NCBI GenBank assembly: GCA_022819945.1
Contig: JAJEGI010000108.1
Location: 1 to 64,000 of the forward strand
Source: Candidatus Poribacteria bacterium
GTDB taxonomy: Bacteria > Poribacteria > WGA-4E > WGA-3G
Reading direction: 5' to 3'
Length of the DNA: 64,000 nt
The notes under the pieces were generated by a model. That model was given only the letters and a program-made list of their open reading frames with translations, made no database searches and was not told the DNA's origin. The translations under genes and the position numbers were made by a program. Shown here one piece after another: positions 25,493 to 34,300 of this stretch (positions are counted from its first letter, which is position 1; every line of letters begins with the position of its first letter).

Positions 25493-26749
25493 ATGGATAA
25501 AATTAGATTGGCAATCGTTGGATGTGGCGGGATGGGACACCGGCACATGTATGGATTAGCGGAACTCCATCGGGCAGGTTGGGAGCGTTTTAACCTTGTC
25601 GGTGCATGTGACCCCGTACTTGCTAACGCCGAATCACTCGCTACACAAGCAGAAGAACGCTTTGGTGAAAAGCCTGCTGTTGTTGGAAGTCTGGAAGAAC
25701 TCGCTGAAGTCGGTGTTGATGCTGTAGATGTAACAACTACACCCCCTTATCACCACACCGTCGCTATCGAAACCCTTGAACGCGGTTGGCATACCATGGT
25801 CGAAAAACCTATGGGACTAACTGTCCGCGCGTGCAACCTCATTCGGCGTGCCGCTGACGCATCCGACGCAATCCTCAGTGTTGCAGAGAACTATCGGCGC
25901 GATCCAATGAACCGGCTTGCAAAAGCACTGCTTGCGGCAGAGGTTATCGGCACACCCCGCTTTCTCATCCATCATGCAATCGGTGGAACAAACCGCATGC
26001 TTATCTCCGTCTGGCGACACCAGAAAGACCAGAGCGGCGTGTTGCTTGATGTCGGCGTTCACTACGCTGACATGATGGAGTATCTACTCGGCGAAGTTGA
26101 GACTGTTTATGCACAAACCCGGCTCCATGAACCTATCCGGCATAATTCTGCCGCAGTAACGGGTGAATCGGGTTCTAATCCCGCCGGTGTCTATACCAAA
26201 TGGCAGCGCGAGATGCCAGCTGAATTTGAGGCAACAGCGGAGGATGCCGCTTATGCAACGCTTACTTTCAAAAACGGTGTTGTCGGGCAGTATATTGAAG
26301 ATCACGGGGCGTGGGGACAAGGCAGCTGGCTCCGAAAAATTCACGGCTCCCAAGGTTCCATGACGCTCCCAGGTGACCGAGGCGGCGGAATTATTACCCT
26401 CAATATTGACGGACAGGAAACGATTAACGACCAACGGATTTTGGACCTCGTCCCAGACTTCCGCTTAGATGCTGTCACAGCAGACCTTTTCGGCGGCGAC
26501 CGATTATGGAAGTACTCATTTACACAAGGTGACGCGAAAAATATCGCTATGGAATACGGCGAATTTGCTGAAGTCATTGCCGGAAGCAGGGAAGTTGAAG
26601 TCGATGGCTATCAAGGCACGCGCTCTGTCGCGCTCTCCTACGCAATCCTTGAGTCCGGTGCAACGGGACAAATCGTTCAGATGGATCAGATGTTAAACGA
26701 ATCCATTAATACCTATCAACGCGAGATTGACGAAGGATTGGGCATCTGA
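25493..26749 (+). CDS. Gfo/Idh/MocA family oxidoreductase
   Basis: This is an NAD(P)-dependent sugar or polyol dehydrogenase-type protein. The Rossmann motif IVGCGGMGHRHMYGL, the substrate-domain EKPMGL motif with the catalytic lysine, and the LDVGVHYADMMEYLLGEVETVYA segment are typical. At 418 residues it is longer than average. ATG 25493. The next gene is another member 150 bp downstream; the two are only distantly similar. Substrate cannot be predicted. Confidence 0.93.
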   Translation: MDKIRLAIVGCGGMGHRHMYGLAELHRAGWERFNLVGACDPVLANAESLATQAEERFGEKPAVVGSLEELAEVGVDAVDVTTTPPYHHTVAIETLERGWHTMVEKPMGLTVRACNLIRRAADASDAILSVAENYRRDPMNRLAKALLAAEVIGTPRFLIHHAIGGTNRMLISVWRHQKDQSGVLLDVGVHYADMMEYLLGEVETVYAQTRLHEPIRHNSAAVTGESGSNPAGVYTKWQREMPAEFEATAEDAAYATLTFKNGVVGQYIEDHGAWGQGSWLRKIHGSQGSMTLPGDRGGGIITLNIDGQETINDQRILDLVPDFRLDAVTADLFGGDRLWKYSFTQGDAKNIAMEYGEFAEVIAGSREVEVDGYQGTRSVALSYAILESGATGQIVQMDQMLNESINTYQREIDEGLGI

Positions 26750-26773
26750 TTTACCCCAGGCCCGTAGGTGCGG

Positions 26774-26804
26774 TTTTGCGGCGTACTCGCCCAAATGCGA
26801 TCTG
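26774..26804. repeat. Dispersed repeat, single diverged copy
   Basis: The segment TTTTGCGGCGTACTCGCCCA...GCGATCTGC recurs in both units of the tandem repeat at 42029-42289 with only a small difference (AA for TAA). It lies in the gap between the two Gfo/Idh genes. Confidence 0.7.
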
Positions 26805-26900
26805 CATTCCTAACCACACCGGGCATAATCCAAAACAGTAGATCCTTTTAAGAGGAATCATCAATTAGAATTGATATGATTTCAAAGGACAACCCACACA

Positions 26901-27965
26901 ATGGCAGGCACGCAAGCATTCGAGATCGGTTTAATTGGGTTGGGTATCGGGCAGCAGCATCTGCTCAGTTACCAACGCCGAGGTTTATGTGTCGCTGCAA
27001 TATGTGACAAAGACACAACACGCCTTAACGAGGTTGGCAACCAATTTAGCATTGATAAGAGGTACACCCGTATCGCTGACCTGATCGCTGATACCGATGT
27101 TGATGTCGTGGACATAGCGGTACACCCGTGGATACGTTCTCCTATTGTCAAAGCCGCCGCCGAAGCCGGTAAGCACATCCTCTGCCAAAAACCGTTCTCA
27201 ATGTCAATGCAACAAGCCGTTGAAATGGTGGAAATCTGTGAGCAGCACAACGTGCGACTCATGGTGAACCAAAACTCGTGCTTTGTTCCCGGTTTCCTCG
27301 CTATTGAACCCTACATCAACGCTGAACACCTCGGCGAGATCTACCACGTTTCGATAACCTGTAACGGATTTTACACCGAATTCCCTGAACGCCACTTGAT
27401 CCCAGCGACGCAAGTGCACCACGTCGGGCTTGTCTATAAATGGTTCGGCGAATATGAAAGTGTTTACTGTCAAGCACACGGACATCACCGATCAATTGAA
27501 GAAGGAGAAACCGTTTCCGTCGCGCTCTTCAGAAGTCGGAGCGGTGTACAGGGTTTGCTCTCGTGTAACTGGGCATTCCTTGCCAATCCGGGTCGTAACT
27601 TACAGCATCCGCACGAGGAAATCCGAATCCAAGGTACCAAAGGCGCAATCTACGGAAATAGCGATGACATGACGGTTCACCTCACGGAACCGGAGACCCG
27701 TGAGATTAAACCGTCAATAGAGGGAACATGGTTTCCTGATGCATTTGGTAACGTGATGGTGCACTTTTTGGAGTGCTTACAAACAGGCGAAAAACCGATT
27801 ACAGATGGGCGGGGTAATCTACATGTCGTCCAGACGCTTTTCGCTATGTATCAATCTGCCACATCGGGAAAGATGGTTATGCTTGACGATATTTCGTTGG
27901 ATGGAGATTACAATCTGAACCCACGCCCCGTCCATAGCGCGGATGATACAAGTATTTTGCAGTGA
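26901..27965 (+). CDS. Gfo/Idh/MocA family oxidoreductase
   Basis: This has the NAD(P)-binding start GLIGLGIGQQHLLSYQ, a CQKPFS motif where the family lysine lies, and the usual C-terminal alpha/beta domain with QVHHVGLVYKWFGE. 354 residues, ATG 26901. The last 28 codons recur, diverged, at 28665-28752 beyond the toxin-antitoxin-like pair, so this gene's 3' end may have been replaced when that pair arrived. Enzymatic substrate unknown. Confidence 0.92.
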   Translation: MAGTQAFEIGLIGLGIGQQHLLSYQRRGLCVAAICDKDTTRLNEVGNQFSIDKRYTRIADLIADTDVDVVDIAVHPWIRSPIVKAAAEAGKHILCQKPFSMSMQQAVEMVEICEQHNVRLMVNQNSCFVPGFLAIEPYINAEHLGEIYHVSITCNGFYTEFPERHLIPATQVHHVGLVYKWFGEYESVYCQAHGHHRSIEEGETVSVALFRSRSGVQGLLSCNWAFLANPGRNLQHPHEEIRIQGTKGAIYGNSDDMTVHLTEPETREIKPSIEGTWFPDAFGNVMVHFLECLQTGEKPITDGRGNLHVVQTLFAMYQSATSGKMVMLDDISLDGDYNLNPRPVHSADDTSILQ

Positions 27966-28001
27966 CGGCTCCCCACCTCGTAGATAAATATGGATTAATA
28001 A

Positions 28002-28020
28002 CACTCAAGAGTGATATAAT
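28002..28020 (+). promoter_or_regulatory. Palindrome beside a TATAAT box upstream of the DUF433 gene
   Basis: CACTCAAGAGTG (28002-28013, 5-bp arms) abuts TATAAT (28015-28020), 21 bp before the DUF433 start. The -35 is poor (TGGATT at about the right spacing). Placement fits autoregulation by the DUF433 protein. Confidence 0.5.
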
Positions 28021-28040
28021 ATCAGATAAAGGAGCTGGAG

Positions 28041-28298
28041 ATGGACTACACAGACATTATTACCATTGAACCCGGTAAACGTGGCGGAAAGCCGTGCATC
28101 CGAGGAATGCGGATCACAGTTTACGATGTTCTCGAATATCTTGCTTCAGGCATGACAGTCACAGAAATTCTTGACGATTTTCCATATTTAACTGAAACAG
28201 ACATCCGGGCATGCTTGGCATACGCGGCGGACAGAGAAAAAGCACAAATGGTTATCTACGCGAATGAAACTCCTATTCGATCAGAACCTGTCGCCTAA
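28041..28298 (+). CDS. DUF433 domain protein, antitoxin-like
   Basis: DUF433 proteins are small winged-helix proteins that commonly precede DUF5615 PIN-like genes. Seen: IITIEPGKRGGKPCIRGMRITVYDVLEYLASGMT and LDDFPYLTETDIRACLAYAADRE, both characteristic. 85 residues, ATG 28041 with AAAGGAG. Its end overlaps the next gene by 35 bp. It likely represses its own promoter and neutralises its partner, which is inference from family pairing. Confidence 0.9.
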   Translation: MDYTDIITIEPGKRGGKPCIRGMRITVYDVLEYLASGMTVTEILDDFPYLTETDIRACLAYAADREKAQMVIYANETPIRSEPVA

Positions 28299-28596
28299 AC
28301 TCGTAAACCAACTGGCAGACCTCTTCCCTAATTCCATTCACGTCCAAGACGCTGGATTAGATACAGCAGAGGATACCGAGGTCTCGGATTACGCCCATGC
28401 CAAAGGGTATCTCGTCGTGTCAAAAGATGCAGACTTCGGTGAGAAAAGTGCTATTCACGAACATTCACCAAAAATAATTTGGCTCAAACGCGGAAATTGC
28501 CCAACGCGTACTGTCGAAGGCATATTGAGAAATCATTACTCAGATATCCAAACCTTTGTAAGAGATGTAAATCAGGGATTACTTGTATTACTATAG
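28264..28596 (+). CDS. DUF5615 PIN-like protein, toxin-like
   Basis: DUF5615 proteins have a PIN-like fold. Seen: KLLFDQNLSPKLV with the first acidic residue, VSKDADFGE with the D-x-D pair, and KIIWLKRGNCPT. 110 residues, near the usual length. Nuclease activity is inferred by analogy with PIN toxins. It is translationally coupled to the DUF433 gene by a 35-bp overlap. The pair sits between an intact Gfo/Idh gene and a displaced copy of that gene's 3' end. Confidence 0.88.
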   Translation: MKLLFDQNLSPKLVNQLADLFPNSIHVQDAGLDTAEDTEVSDYAHAKGYLVVSKDADFGEKSAIHEHSPKIIWLKRGNCPTRTVEGILRNHYSDIQTFVRDVNQGLLVLL

Positions 28597-28664
28597 CCTT
28601 ATCAATTTTTGATGCCCGACTTACTATATAATGTGAGTTTGGTAAATCAATGTGCGTCTGTGCT

Positions 28665-28752
28665 TGTTATTGACGATATTTCACAGGATGGCGACTACAA
28701 TCTGAGCCTTCATCCGGTCTATAGTGCGGACGACACCATTATTTTACACTGA
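28665..28752 (+). pseudogene. Displaced remnant of a Gfo/Idh/MocA gene 3' end
   Basis: The frame VIDDISQDGDYNLSLHPVYSAD... and a TGA match the end of the 26901-27965 product (MLDDISLDGDYNLNPRPVHSADD...), with many silent and several replacement differences. Similarity appears to reach upstream to about 28641 with a small deletion. No start is present, so it is not a gene. It looks like the former end of the oxidoreductase, separated from the rest by the DUF433/DUF5615 pair. Confidence 0.8.
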
Positions 28753-28754
28753 TT

Positions 28755-30570
28755 TCACGATAGTTGCACCATACTGTTAGGTAATATCTGGAATTTGCCC
28801 GATTTTACGAGTTTCTCCAAAAGCGGTTCCATCTTCCGCATAACAGTTTGCCCTGCAGATTTGTAACCGAAAAGTTTAACAGTTTCAGTTATAAGGGGCT
28901 TATCAGGCATACCCCCCTGTGAAGTTAAAACAAATTTCATTGCTTCAACAATTTCCTCTTCACATATCCACTCAATTTTGGGTTCTGTCCGACATTGAGT
29001 TTTTTCAACGCATACCAAATACCATGTTTTGAGACGCCAAAATGAGCAGCACGCTCCTGCTGGGTGGCCTCTGGGAAATCGGCAACGTGTTGCTTGAGGG
29101 CTTGATAATCGATGTTTCGAGGGCCTTGAGGCCCCGGTTTCTTAGAAGTCAATGGGTCTTGAGCATCTAACCACTTATAGATGATGCCTCGAGAGATACC
29201 AAACCGTCGTGAAGCTTCGGCTTTACTACCGCCATTATCAACGAAGTCAAGGACGCATTTTCGGAAATCTGATGAATAACTCATAAGACTTAGAGGATAC
29301 CATAAACCGCAAAATCTGTCAATTTATTTGCGGGCTTTACTATAACATATCAGCCTCAAAATTTGGACGATTCCATGCATCGTTTAATAAAACCTCTCGT
29401 TCAACAGGGATTGCCTTTGACACCACACTAACACCTTTCAAGGCTTGTGATAAGGTTCCTTGCATCGTAGGGATGCGAATCCCACATACATCAGCGAGAT
29501 CATGAATTGCTTTTTCCAAAGTATCCAATGTATTAATGCATGTTCCAATTAAAGCTTTCGTATCTTCTATGTAGGCAGGTGTTACGATGTCAGGTTTGCA
29601 GCCACGCCAAGGATTTTTAGATATAGGAGTTACAAAAGGCAGTATAGTTGCGAGTTCATTAAGACATTCCTTTGCTGTGTCCCAACAATCCGGTGTAGTT
29701 TCGGTTGGATTGGCAAACATAATCCGTGGCATGTTGCGCTTAACTTTTTCAAAATGATATTGTGTCATTTCGCGAATTCCAAAAAGTGTAAAAGGGGATT
29801 TTTGTATCTGACTGATAGGTTCATGGAGTGCATCGACATAAGCGTTGAGACTCTCTTTACGGAAATCAATTTGATCGAATATCTGATTCTGCCATGTTTT
29901 TTTTGACAATTCTGCAGAAAGCGTTCGTTCAAGTTCTTGCAACACTTCACGCTTATTGGATTTGTGACTATGTAACTCTAAGCAGAAATCACCAAGACCA
30001 ACACTGTCAAGTCGCTCTTTTACGACTTTAAGTGCAGCCATCTTCTCACTGACAAAAAGCACTTTTTTGCCAGCAGCAAGAAGTTCGGCAATGATATTCG
30101 TAATAGTTTGAGACTTGCCAGTTCCCGGTGGCCCCTCAACTACCAAATTACGTCCCCTTTTAACTTCTTCTATGACTGCAATAGGATAACTTTTTGAGGA
30201 GTTCTTCTTTTGTCAAATTGGTCTGTAAAAGACGATCAGTATGGTGCTTCAAGGGTTCAGTATCTGGCAAATTGGGAAGAGGCAAGTCCTCATTAACATC
30301 TTCCTCCTCAAAAAGCAGCCGAATTTCTTCCTTGGAAATCTCTGATGGTTTAAATTGCATGGTCTTTGGGTGCAAAACGAGAATGTCAAAGATTTCTTTC
30401 GGAATTTCGTCAACTACCCGAATAGTTCGCCGTCTACTTGGTCGGTAGTTCAGGAGACGGTTGTTCAATGTCACGTCAAGAAGGCGTTGACGTGATATCC
30501 GCACCGTTTCTTCAATCTTGGACTTGACAGAAGTACTTTTTTCGTTCAAAACATTGTTTTCGCTGTTCAT
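28755..30570 (-). pseudogene. Decayed DUF4011/DUF3320 superfamily 1-type helicase
   Basis: Three pieces of one very large helicase lie in order on the minus strand. The 5' piece (30160-30570) carries the DUF4011 start (RQRLLDVTLNNRLLNYRPS). The middle piece (29340-30146) has Walker A EGPPGTGKSQTITNIIAELL. The 3' piece (28755 to about 28985) is a DUF3320 end (EEIVEAMKFVLTSQGG). The codons before the Walker piece read on as IAVIEEVKRGRNLVVEG in a different frame from the DUF4011 piece, so a segment between them was deleted with a frameshift. Most helicase motifs after Walker A are gone, and IS630 sequence sits before the last piece. Intact relatives exceed 1,300 residues; some occur in defence islands. 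Confidence 0.8.
28988..29338 (-). mobile_element. IS630-type transposase fragment in the helicase pseudogene
   Basis: The ORF 28937-29284 starts SYSSDFRKCVLDFVDNGGSKAEASRRFG, the usual IS630-type N-terminal helix-turn-helix, then KPGPQGPRNIDYQALK and a second HTH (HFGVSKHGIWYALKKL). After about residue 100 it runs into the DUF3320 remnant read out of frame, so the DDE catalytic domain is lost. Boundaries are approximate. The right end adjoins a TATAA context compatible with TA target choice. Confidence 0.75.
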
Positions 30571-30618
30571 AAAGTTAATTCCCCCGTTTGCGTTCAGATA
30601 ACTCTCATGTAAGTATTA

Positions 30619-31806
30619 TTACCAATCGCCTCTCCGGTTATCCCAAAGATGTGCTTTGACGACCTCTTCATTCAGTTCAGTCCCCCACCCCGGACGCGTC
30701 GGTATCTTCATGTAGCCGTCAACAATATCTGGGACATGCGTCGTCAAGTCGTCTTTCCACGGAACATCATCAATATCAATCTCCATGATCCGCACGTTAG
30801 GCAGGACAGCACAGAGACTCGCGCTCATATAGGTAGCGAGGTGACTATAGTAATTATGCGGTGCGACGTTGAGCTGGAAGACATCCGCCAAGTCTCCGAT
30901 CTTCTTTGAAGGCGCGAACCCGTTCCACGGCACATCTATCATGAATACATCGGCAGCACGGCACTCAAAATAGGGTAAATATTCGCGCATGTAATAGAGA
31001 TTCTCACCGGTGCATATCTTCGTCGTCGTGGAATCCTTGATCTGACGGATAGCCTCATGGTCATACATATCAATCTCTAACCACAGCATGTCGAACTGCT
31101 CAAGCACTTTAGCAATACGCATGCACGCCTCCGGTTTAAAATTGAAGTTCAGATCGAGATTGATACCAATATCAGGACCAACTGCCTCTCTAAAGGTGCC
31201 GATTAAGGTTTCAATGTGCCGTAGGAGTTGAGACGTTACGTTTCCGTCAGTGGTGCCAGAACTACCGCCAAAGCCTGGAAAGTAGACAGAAGCCGGATCG
31301 CCAGGGAAAACAATGTTGGTTTTGAGGGCAGTGAACCCCTTTTCGACTACCTCACGTCCCAACGCGGCGATGTCATCCATCGTTTTTAGGGGCGGGACAC
31401 CTATAAGTTCAAAGTTGCGTGCACGCGAACTTCCACAATGCGACCAATAGACGCGCACGTTGTCGCGCGTCGGTCCACCGAATAACTCCACAACCGAGAT
31501 TCCCAACGCCTTCGCCTTAATATCTACCAATGCACACTCAATACCGGCAATCGCTTTGGCAGCAATGCCACCGGGGCTTTGTCGAGAACCGCGAATCATG
31601 TCCCAGAACCGCATCTCATAAGCGCGCGGATCTTTCCCAATCAACAGAGGCGTAAGGTCTTTAATCGTCCCCACTACGCCATTCGGGTTTCTGCCATCGC
31701 TACATTCACCGTACCCAGTGATATCTGCATCGGTTTCCACCTTCGTAAAAATCCAAGGTCGCCACCCCGCGTCCACAACAAAAGTTTCAATGTTCGTTAT
31801 TTTCAT
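30619..31806 (-). CDS. Mandelate racemase / muconate lactonizing enzyme family protein (enolase superfamily)
   Basis: Enolase-superfamily enzymes abstract a proton alpha to a carboxylate using Mg2+. Seen: GYGECSDGRNP and GGIAAKAIAGIECALVDIKAKALG in the capping region, FTALKTNIVF (barrel lysine), GINLDLNFNF and WLEIDMYD (metal ligands), and KICTGENLYY. The product has 395 residues, as in dehydratases of sugar acids. It overlaps the upstream Gfo/Idh gene by ATGA, so the two form an operon, suggesting a sugar or sugar-acid catabolic step pair. Substrate is not predictable. Confidence 0.9.
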   Translation of the reverse strand: MKITNIETFVVDAGWRPWIFTKVETDADITGYGECSDGRNPNGVVGTIKDLTPLLIGKDPRAYEMRFWDMIRGSRQSPGGIAAKAIAGIECALVDIKAKALGISVVELFGGPTRDNVRVYWSHCGSSRARNFELIGVPPLKTMDDIAALGREVVEKGFTALKTNIVFPGDPASVYFPGFGGSSGTTDGNVTSQLLRHIETLIGTFREAVGPDIGINLDLNFNFKPEACMRIAKVLEQFDMLWLEIDMYDHEAIRQIKDSTTTKICTGENLYYMREYLPYFECRAADVFMIDVPWNGFAPSKKIGDLADVFQLNVAPHNYYSHLATYMSASLCAVLPNVRIMEIDIDDVPWKDDLTTHVPDIVDGYMKIPTRPGWGTELNEEVVKAHLWDNRRGDW

Positions 31807-32819
31807 CGCAATCCTCCTGATAACTTAATAACTTCTTTTTCCCGATCTGATTCAAGGAGCGCATCACAAACACGCATCGTGTTGACGGCAACATCCGACC
31901 ACTGTGCCTCAAGGTTCCCAGATTGCACAATCCGCGAAAACCGCTCAATCATCTTGACTTCCTGAATGCAACCTTCAACAGTGTTTCGCTCGTTTCCATC
32001 CGAACCGTGAACCCAGAACCGGGCAGTATCTTCGGAGGTCGGGACGGTGAAATCATCACAGACAACTGAGGCATGCGTGCCTGCTACCTCAAACCACTTC
32101 CGAAGTCCTGTGTCAAATCCACAATCTAAAGTGGCGATGCGTTCATTGTCAAACCAGAGGATACCAGCAAGGTTGAAATCGACACCGACCTTGTAGCGTG
32201 CCGTCGCGAAAACCTGTGTGGGCATCTGTTCAAATGCCCAGAGGATTGCTCGGACACAATAGTATCCTAAATCGCCGAGGCTCCCACCGGCGAATTCCTT
32301 CATCGCTCGGATATTACCGACGGGGATTGTATCCCAATTGAAAGTGAACGCCGCTGTCACTCGGCGGAGTTTTCCGAGCGTACCATCTGTTAACTTCTGT
32401 TTCATCGCCGCAGTGCGATCATGGTGTACCCACATGACACCGTCCATCAGTTGCACACCGTTTTGACGACACGCGTCTGCCATAGCGATAGCTTCGTCGG
32501 CATTCGCTGCAAGCGGTTTTTCACAGAGAACGTGTTTACCGTGTTCCGCTGCTTTGATTGTCCATTCGGCGTGAAGTGATGGTGGTAAAGGGATATAGAT
32601 GGCATTGAGTGTGTCATCAGCGAGAAGCGCGTCGTAGGTGCCATAGGTCGTAGGGACATTATGCTCTTGCCCCCATGCAGTGGCGCGTTCTTCAGTACGA
32701 CTCGCGACCGCAATTAAGTCAGCGTTCTGAGCGAGATGGATCGCACGAGCGACCTTTGTGGCAATATTTGCTGTGCTGAGAATTCCCCAGCGGACAGGTT
32801 GTTTTGTTTCAGTCTTCAT
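31803..32819 (-). CDS. Gfo/Idh/MocA family oxidoreductase
   Basis: The Rossmann start GILSTANIATKVARAIHLA, CEKPLAANADEA with the catalytic lysine, and GGSLGDLGYYCVRAILWAF are typical of the glucose-fructose-oxidoreductase-like group. 338 residues, ATG 32819. It is the first gene of a two-gene operon with the enolase-superfamily enzyme (4-bp overlap), driven by a good promoter at 32870-32898. Together they resemble an oxidation/dehydration pair for a sugar-derived compound. Confidence 0.93.
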   Translation of the reverse strand: MKTETKQPVRWGILSTANIATKVARAIHLAQNADLIAVASRTEERATAWGQEHNVPTTYGTYDALLADDTLNAIYIPLPPSLHAEWTIKAAEHGKHVLCEKPLAANADEAIAMADACRQNGVQLMDGVMWVHHDRTAAMKQKLTDGTLGKLRRVTAAFTFNWDTIPVGNIRAMKEFAGGSLGDLGYYCVRAILWAFEQMPTQVFATARYKVGVDFNLAGILWFDNERIATLDCGFDTGLRKWFEVAGTHASVVCDDFTVPTSEDTARFWVHGSDGNERNTVEGCIQEVKMIERFSRIVQSGNLEAQWSDVAVNTMRVCDALLESDREKEVIKLSGGLR

Positions 32820-32869
32820 ATTGCTCCGTCTAATGTGAGATGTTTGTTCTTGCCCGTTAGGTTTATCAT

Positions 32870-32898
32870 AATATACCGTGTAACAGAAAATAGGTCAA
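32870..32898 (-). promoter_or_regulatory. Sigma-70-type promoter for the dehydrogenase/enolase-superfamily operon
   Basis: On the minus strand TTGACC (32893-32898) and TATATT (32870-32875) have a 17-bp spacer, about 50 bp before the start codon at 32819. Confidence 0.7.
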
Positions 32899-32932
32899 GT
32901 ATATTAGGTGTCCGGATCGAATCGGTTTTAAC

Positions 32933-32960
32933 TTGATTTTCGGTGCGAAAATGATATAAT
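32933..32960 (+). promoter_or_regulatory. Sigma-70-type promoter for the tandem substrate-binding lipoproteins
   Basis: TTGATT (32933-32938) and TATAAT (32955-32960) have a 16-bp spacer, 80 bp upstream of the first gene. It is divergent from the promoter at 32870-32898, leaving about 35 bp between the two -35 boxes. Confidence 0.65.
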
Positions 32961-33039
32961 TAAAATAGAAAAATAATCACCACTTCGCGTGCTGTCAATA
33001 GACGAAAGCATACATTTCGTATACCATCAAAGGAGTTTT

Positions 33040-34206
33040 ATGAATACTAAAAAATTCACGTTATTCACATCTCTATTCGCGATTATCGCACTAGCTATCG
33101 GATTTTCCGCTTGTGATCGAGTGTCCCAGATTATCGAGCCTGCCGCACCACAGATGACGGAGACCAGCGAAGAAATTTCTGTCGGTGTCGTTTTATCGCT
33201 GACAGGACGGCTCACTGACTCGTTTGGTAGACCGGTCCAGCAAGGTTTAGAATTAGCCCTCGACGAAATCAACAATGCACAATCCGACGGTCCGAAGTTC
33301 AAACTCATCGTTAAGGATGAGCAAGGTACCATAGAAGGGGCGGTTGAAGCCTTCAATCAGCTGATTCACCAAGAAAACGCTTCTATCATTCTCGGACCTC
33401 CTACCTCAAGTCAAACTGAGATGGCTTTTCCGGTAGCACAAGAAAATCAGGTTGTGGCAATTAGCCCGACATCCTCTGCCCGCGGTCTCAGTGCGATCGG
33501 AGATTACGTTTTTCGCGTCGCGCTCACTACAGATATACTTATCCCCAGAGGCATTGAAGTCACACAAACAAAGCTCGGTTATCAACGCGTCGCTACAATG
33601 TATGATGAAACCGATCTCTTCTCCACTGATGGAGACGCGTCCGTGCAAGAAGTCCTCGCTGGGAAGAGAATTGAGGTGATAGCAACTGAAACCTTCAAAG
33701 GTGGGGATACCGACTTTTCTGAACAATTAACCCGCATCCAGGCTCTAAATCCCGATGTTATTTTTGTTTCATGTTTATCGCCGGAAAAGCCTGGGATCCT
33801 CAGGCAAGGGCATGAACTCGGTATATCCGCACCGTTTATCATGCGGACATTGACTGCAGCAGACGTGCAGGCCGCAGGTGCAGCTGCTGAGAGTGCAATA
33901 ACTTTTGTCGGGTGGGGGACTGCTGTCGATACACCGGGGAATAAAGCCTTCGTGGAAAATTATAGTGCCAAATACGGCATAGAACCCATCAACTACGCCG
34001 CGCGTTCGTATGCGACCCTTCATATTTTAGCGGAAGCAATTGCGAATGCACAATCAACCGATGCTGCAGCGATTCGAGACGCGCTTGCAAGTATCAGAGA
34101 TTTAGACACAATTCTCGGTAAATTCTCTTTTGATGCGAATGGAGACGCCGTTTACGACACGAAGGTCCTGATTGTCAAAGATGGCGAACTCGTACGCTTT
34201 GAGTAA
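33040..34206 (+). CDS. LivK-like ABC transporter substrate-binding lipoprotein (copy 1)
   Basis: This is a type I periplasmic-binding-protein fold of the branched-chain amino acid receptor group: ISVGVVLSLTGRLTDSFG, NQLIHQENASIILGPPTSS, FPVAQENQVVAISPTSSA, and ERPGIL-like segments (SPEKPGILRQGHELG). The signal peptide ends in the lipobox FSAC, so it is predicted to be lipid-anchored. ATG 33040 with AGGAG is preferred; the track start is upstream. 388 residues. A near-duplicate follows directly. No permease or ATPase gene is adjacent, so either an unlinked transporter or a sensing role is needed. The ligand is unknown. Confidence 0.92.
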   Translation: MNTKKFTLFTSLFAIIALAIGFSACDRVSQIIEPAAPQMTETSEEISVGVVLSLTGRLTDSFGRPVQQGLELALDEINNAQSDGPKFKLIVKDEQGTIEGAVEAFNQLIHQENASIILGPPTSSQTEMAFPVAQENQVVAISPTSSARGLSAIGDYVFRVALTTDILIPRGIEVTQTKLGYQRVATMYDETDLFSTDGDASVQEVLAGKRIEVIATETFKGGDTDFSEQLTRIQALNPDVIFVSCLSPEKPGILRQGHELGISAPFIMRTLTAADVQAAGAAAESAITFVGWGTAVDTPGNKAFVENYSAKYGIEPINYAARSYATLHILAEAIANAQSTDAAAIRDALASIRDLDTILGKFSFDANGDAVYDTKVLIVKDGELVRFE

Positions 34207-34300
34207 TCCAAATACATCGAACCAGAAAATACCGCCAAAGTTGAAATCAACACTTACGCCGCGTGTGCGGATAATTACAGACTCTACTATAAGAAGCTTT

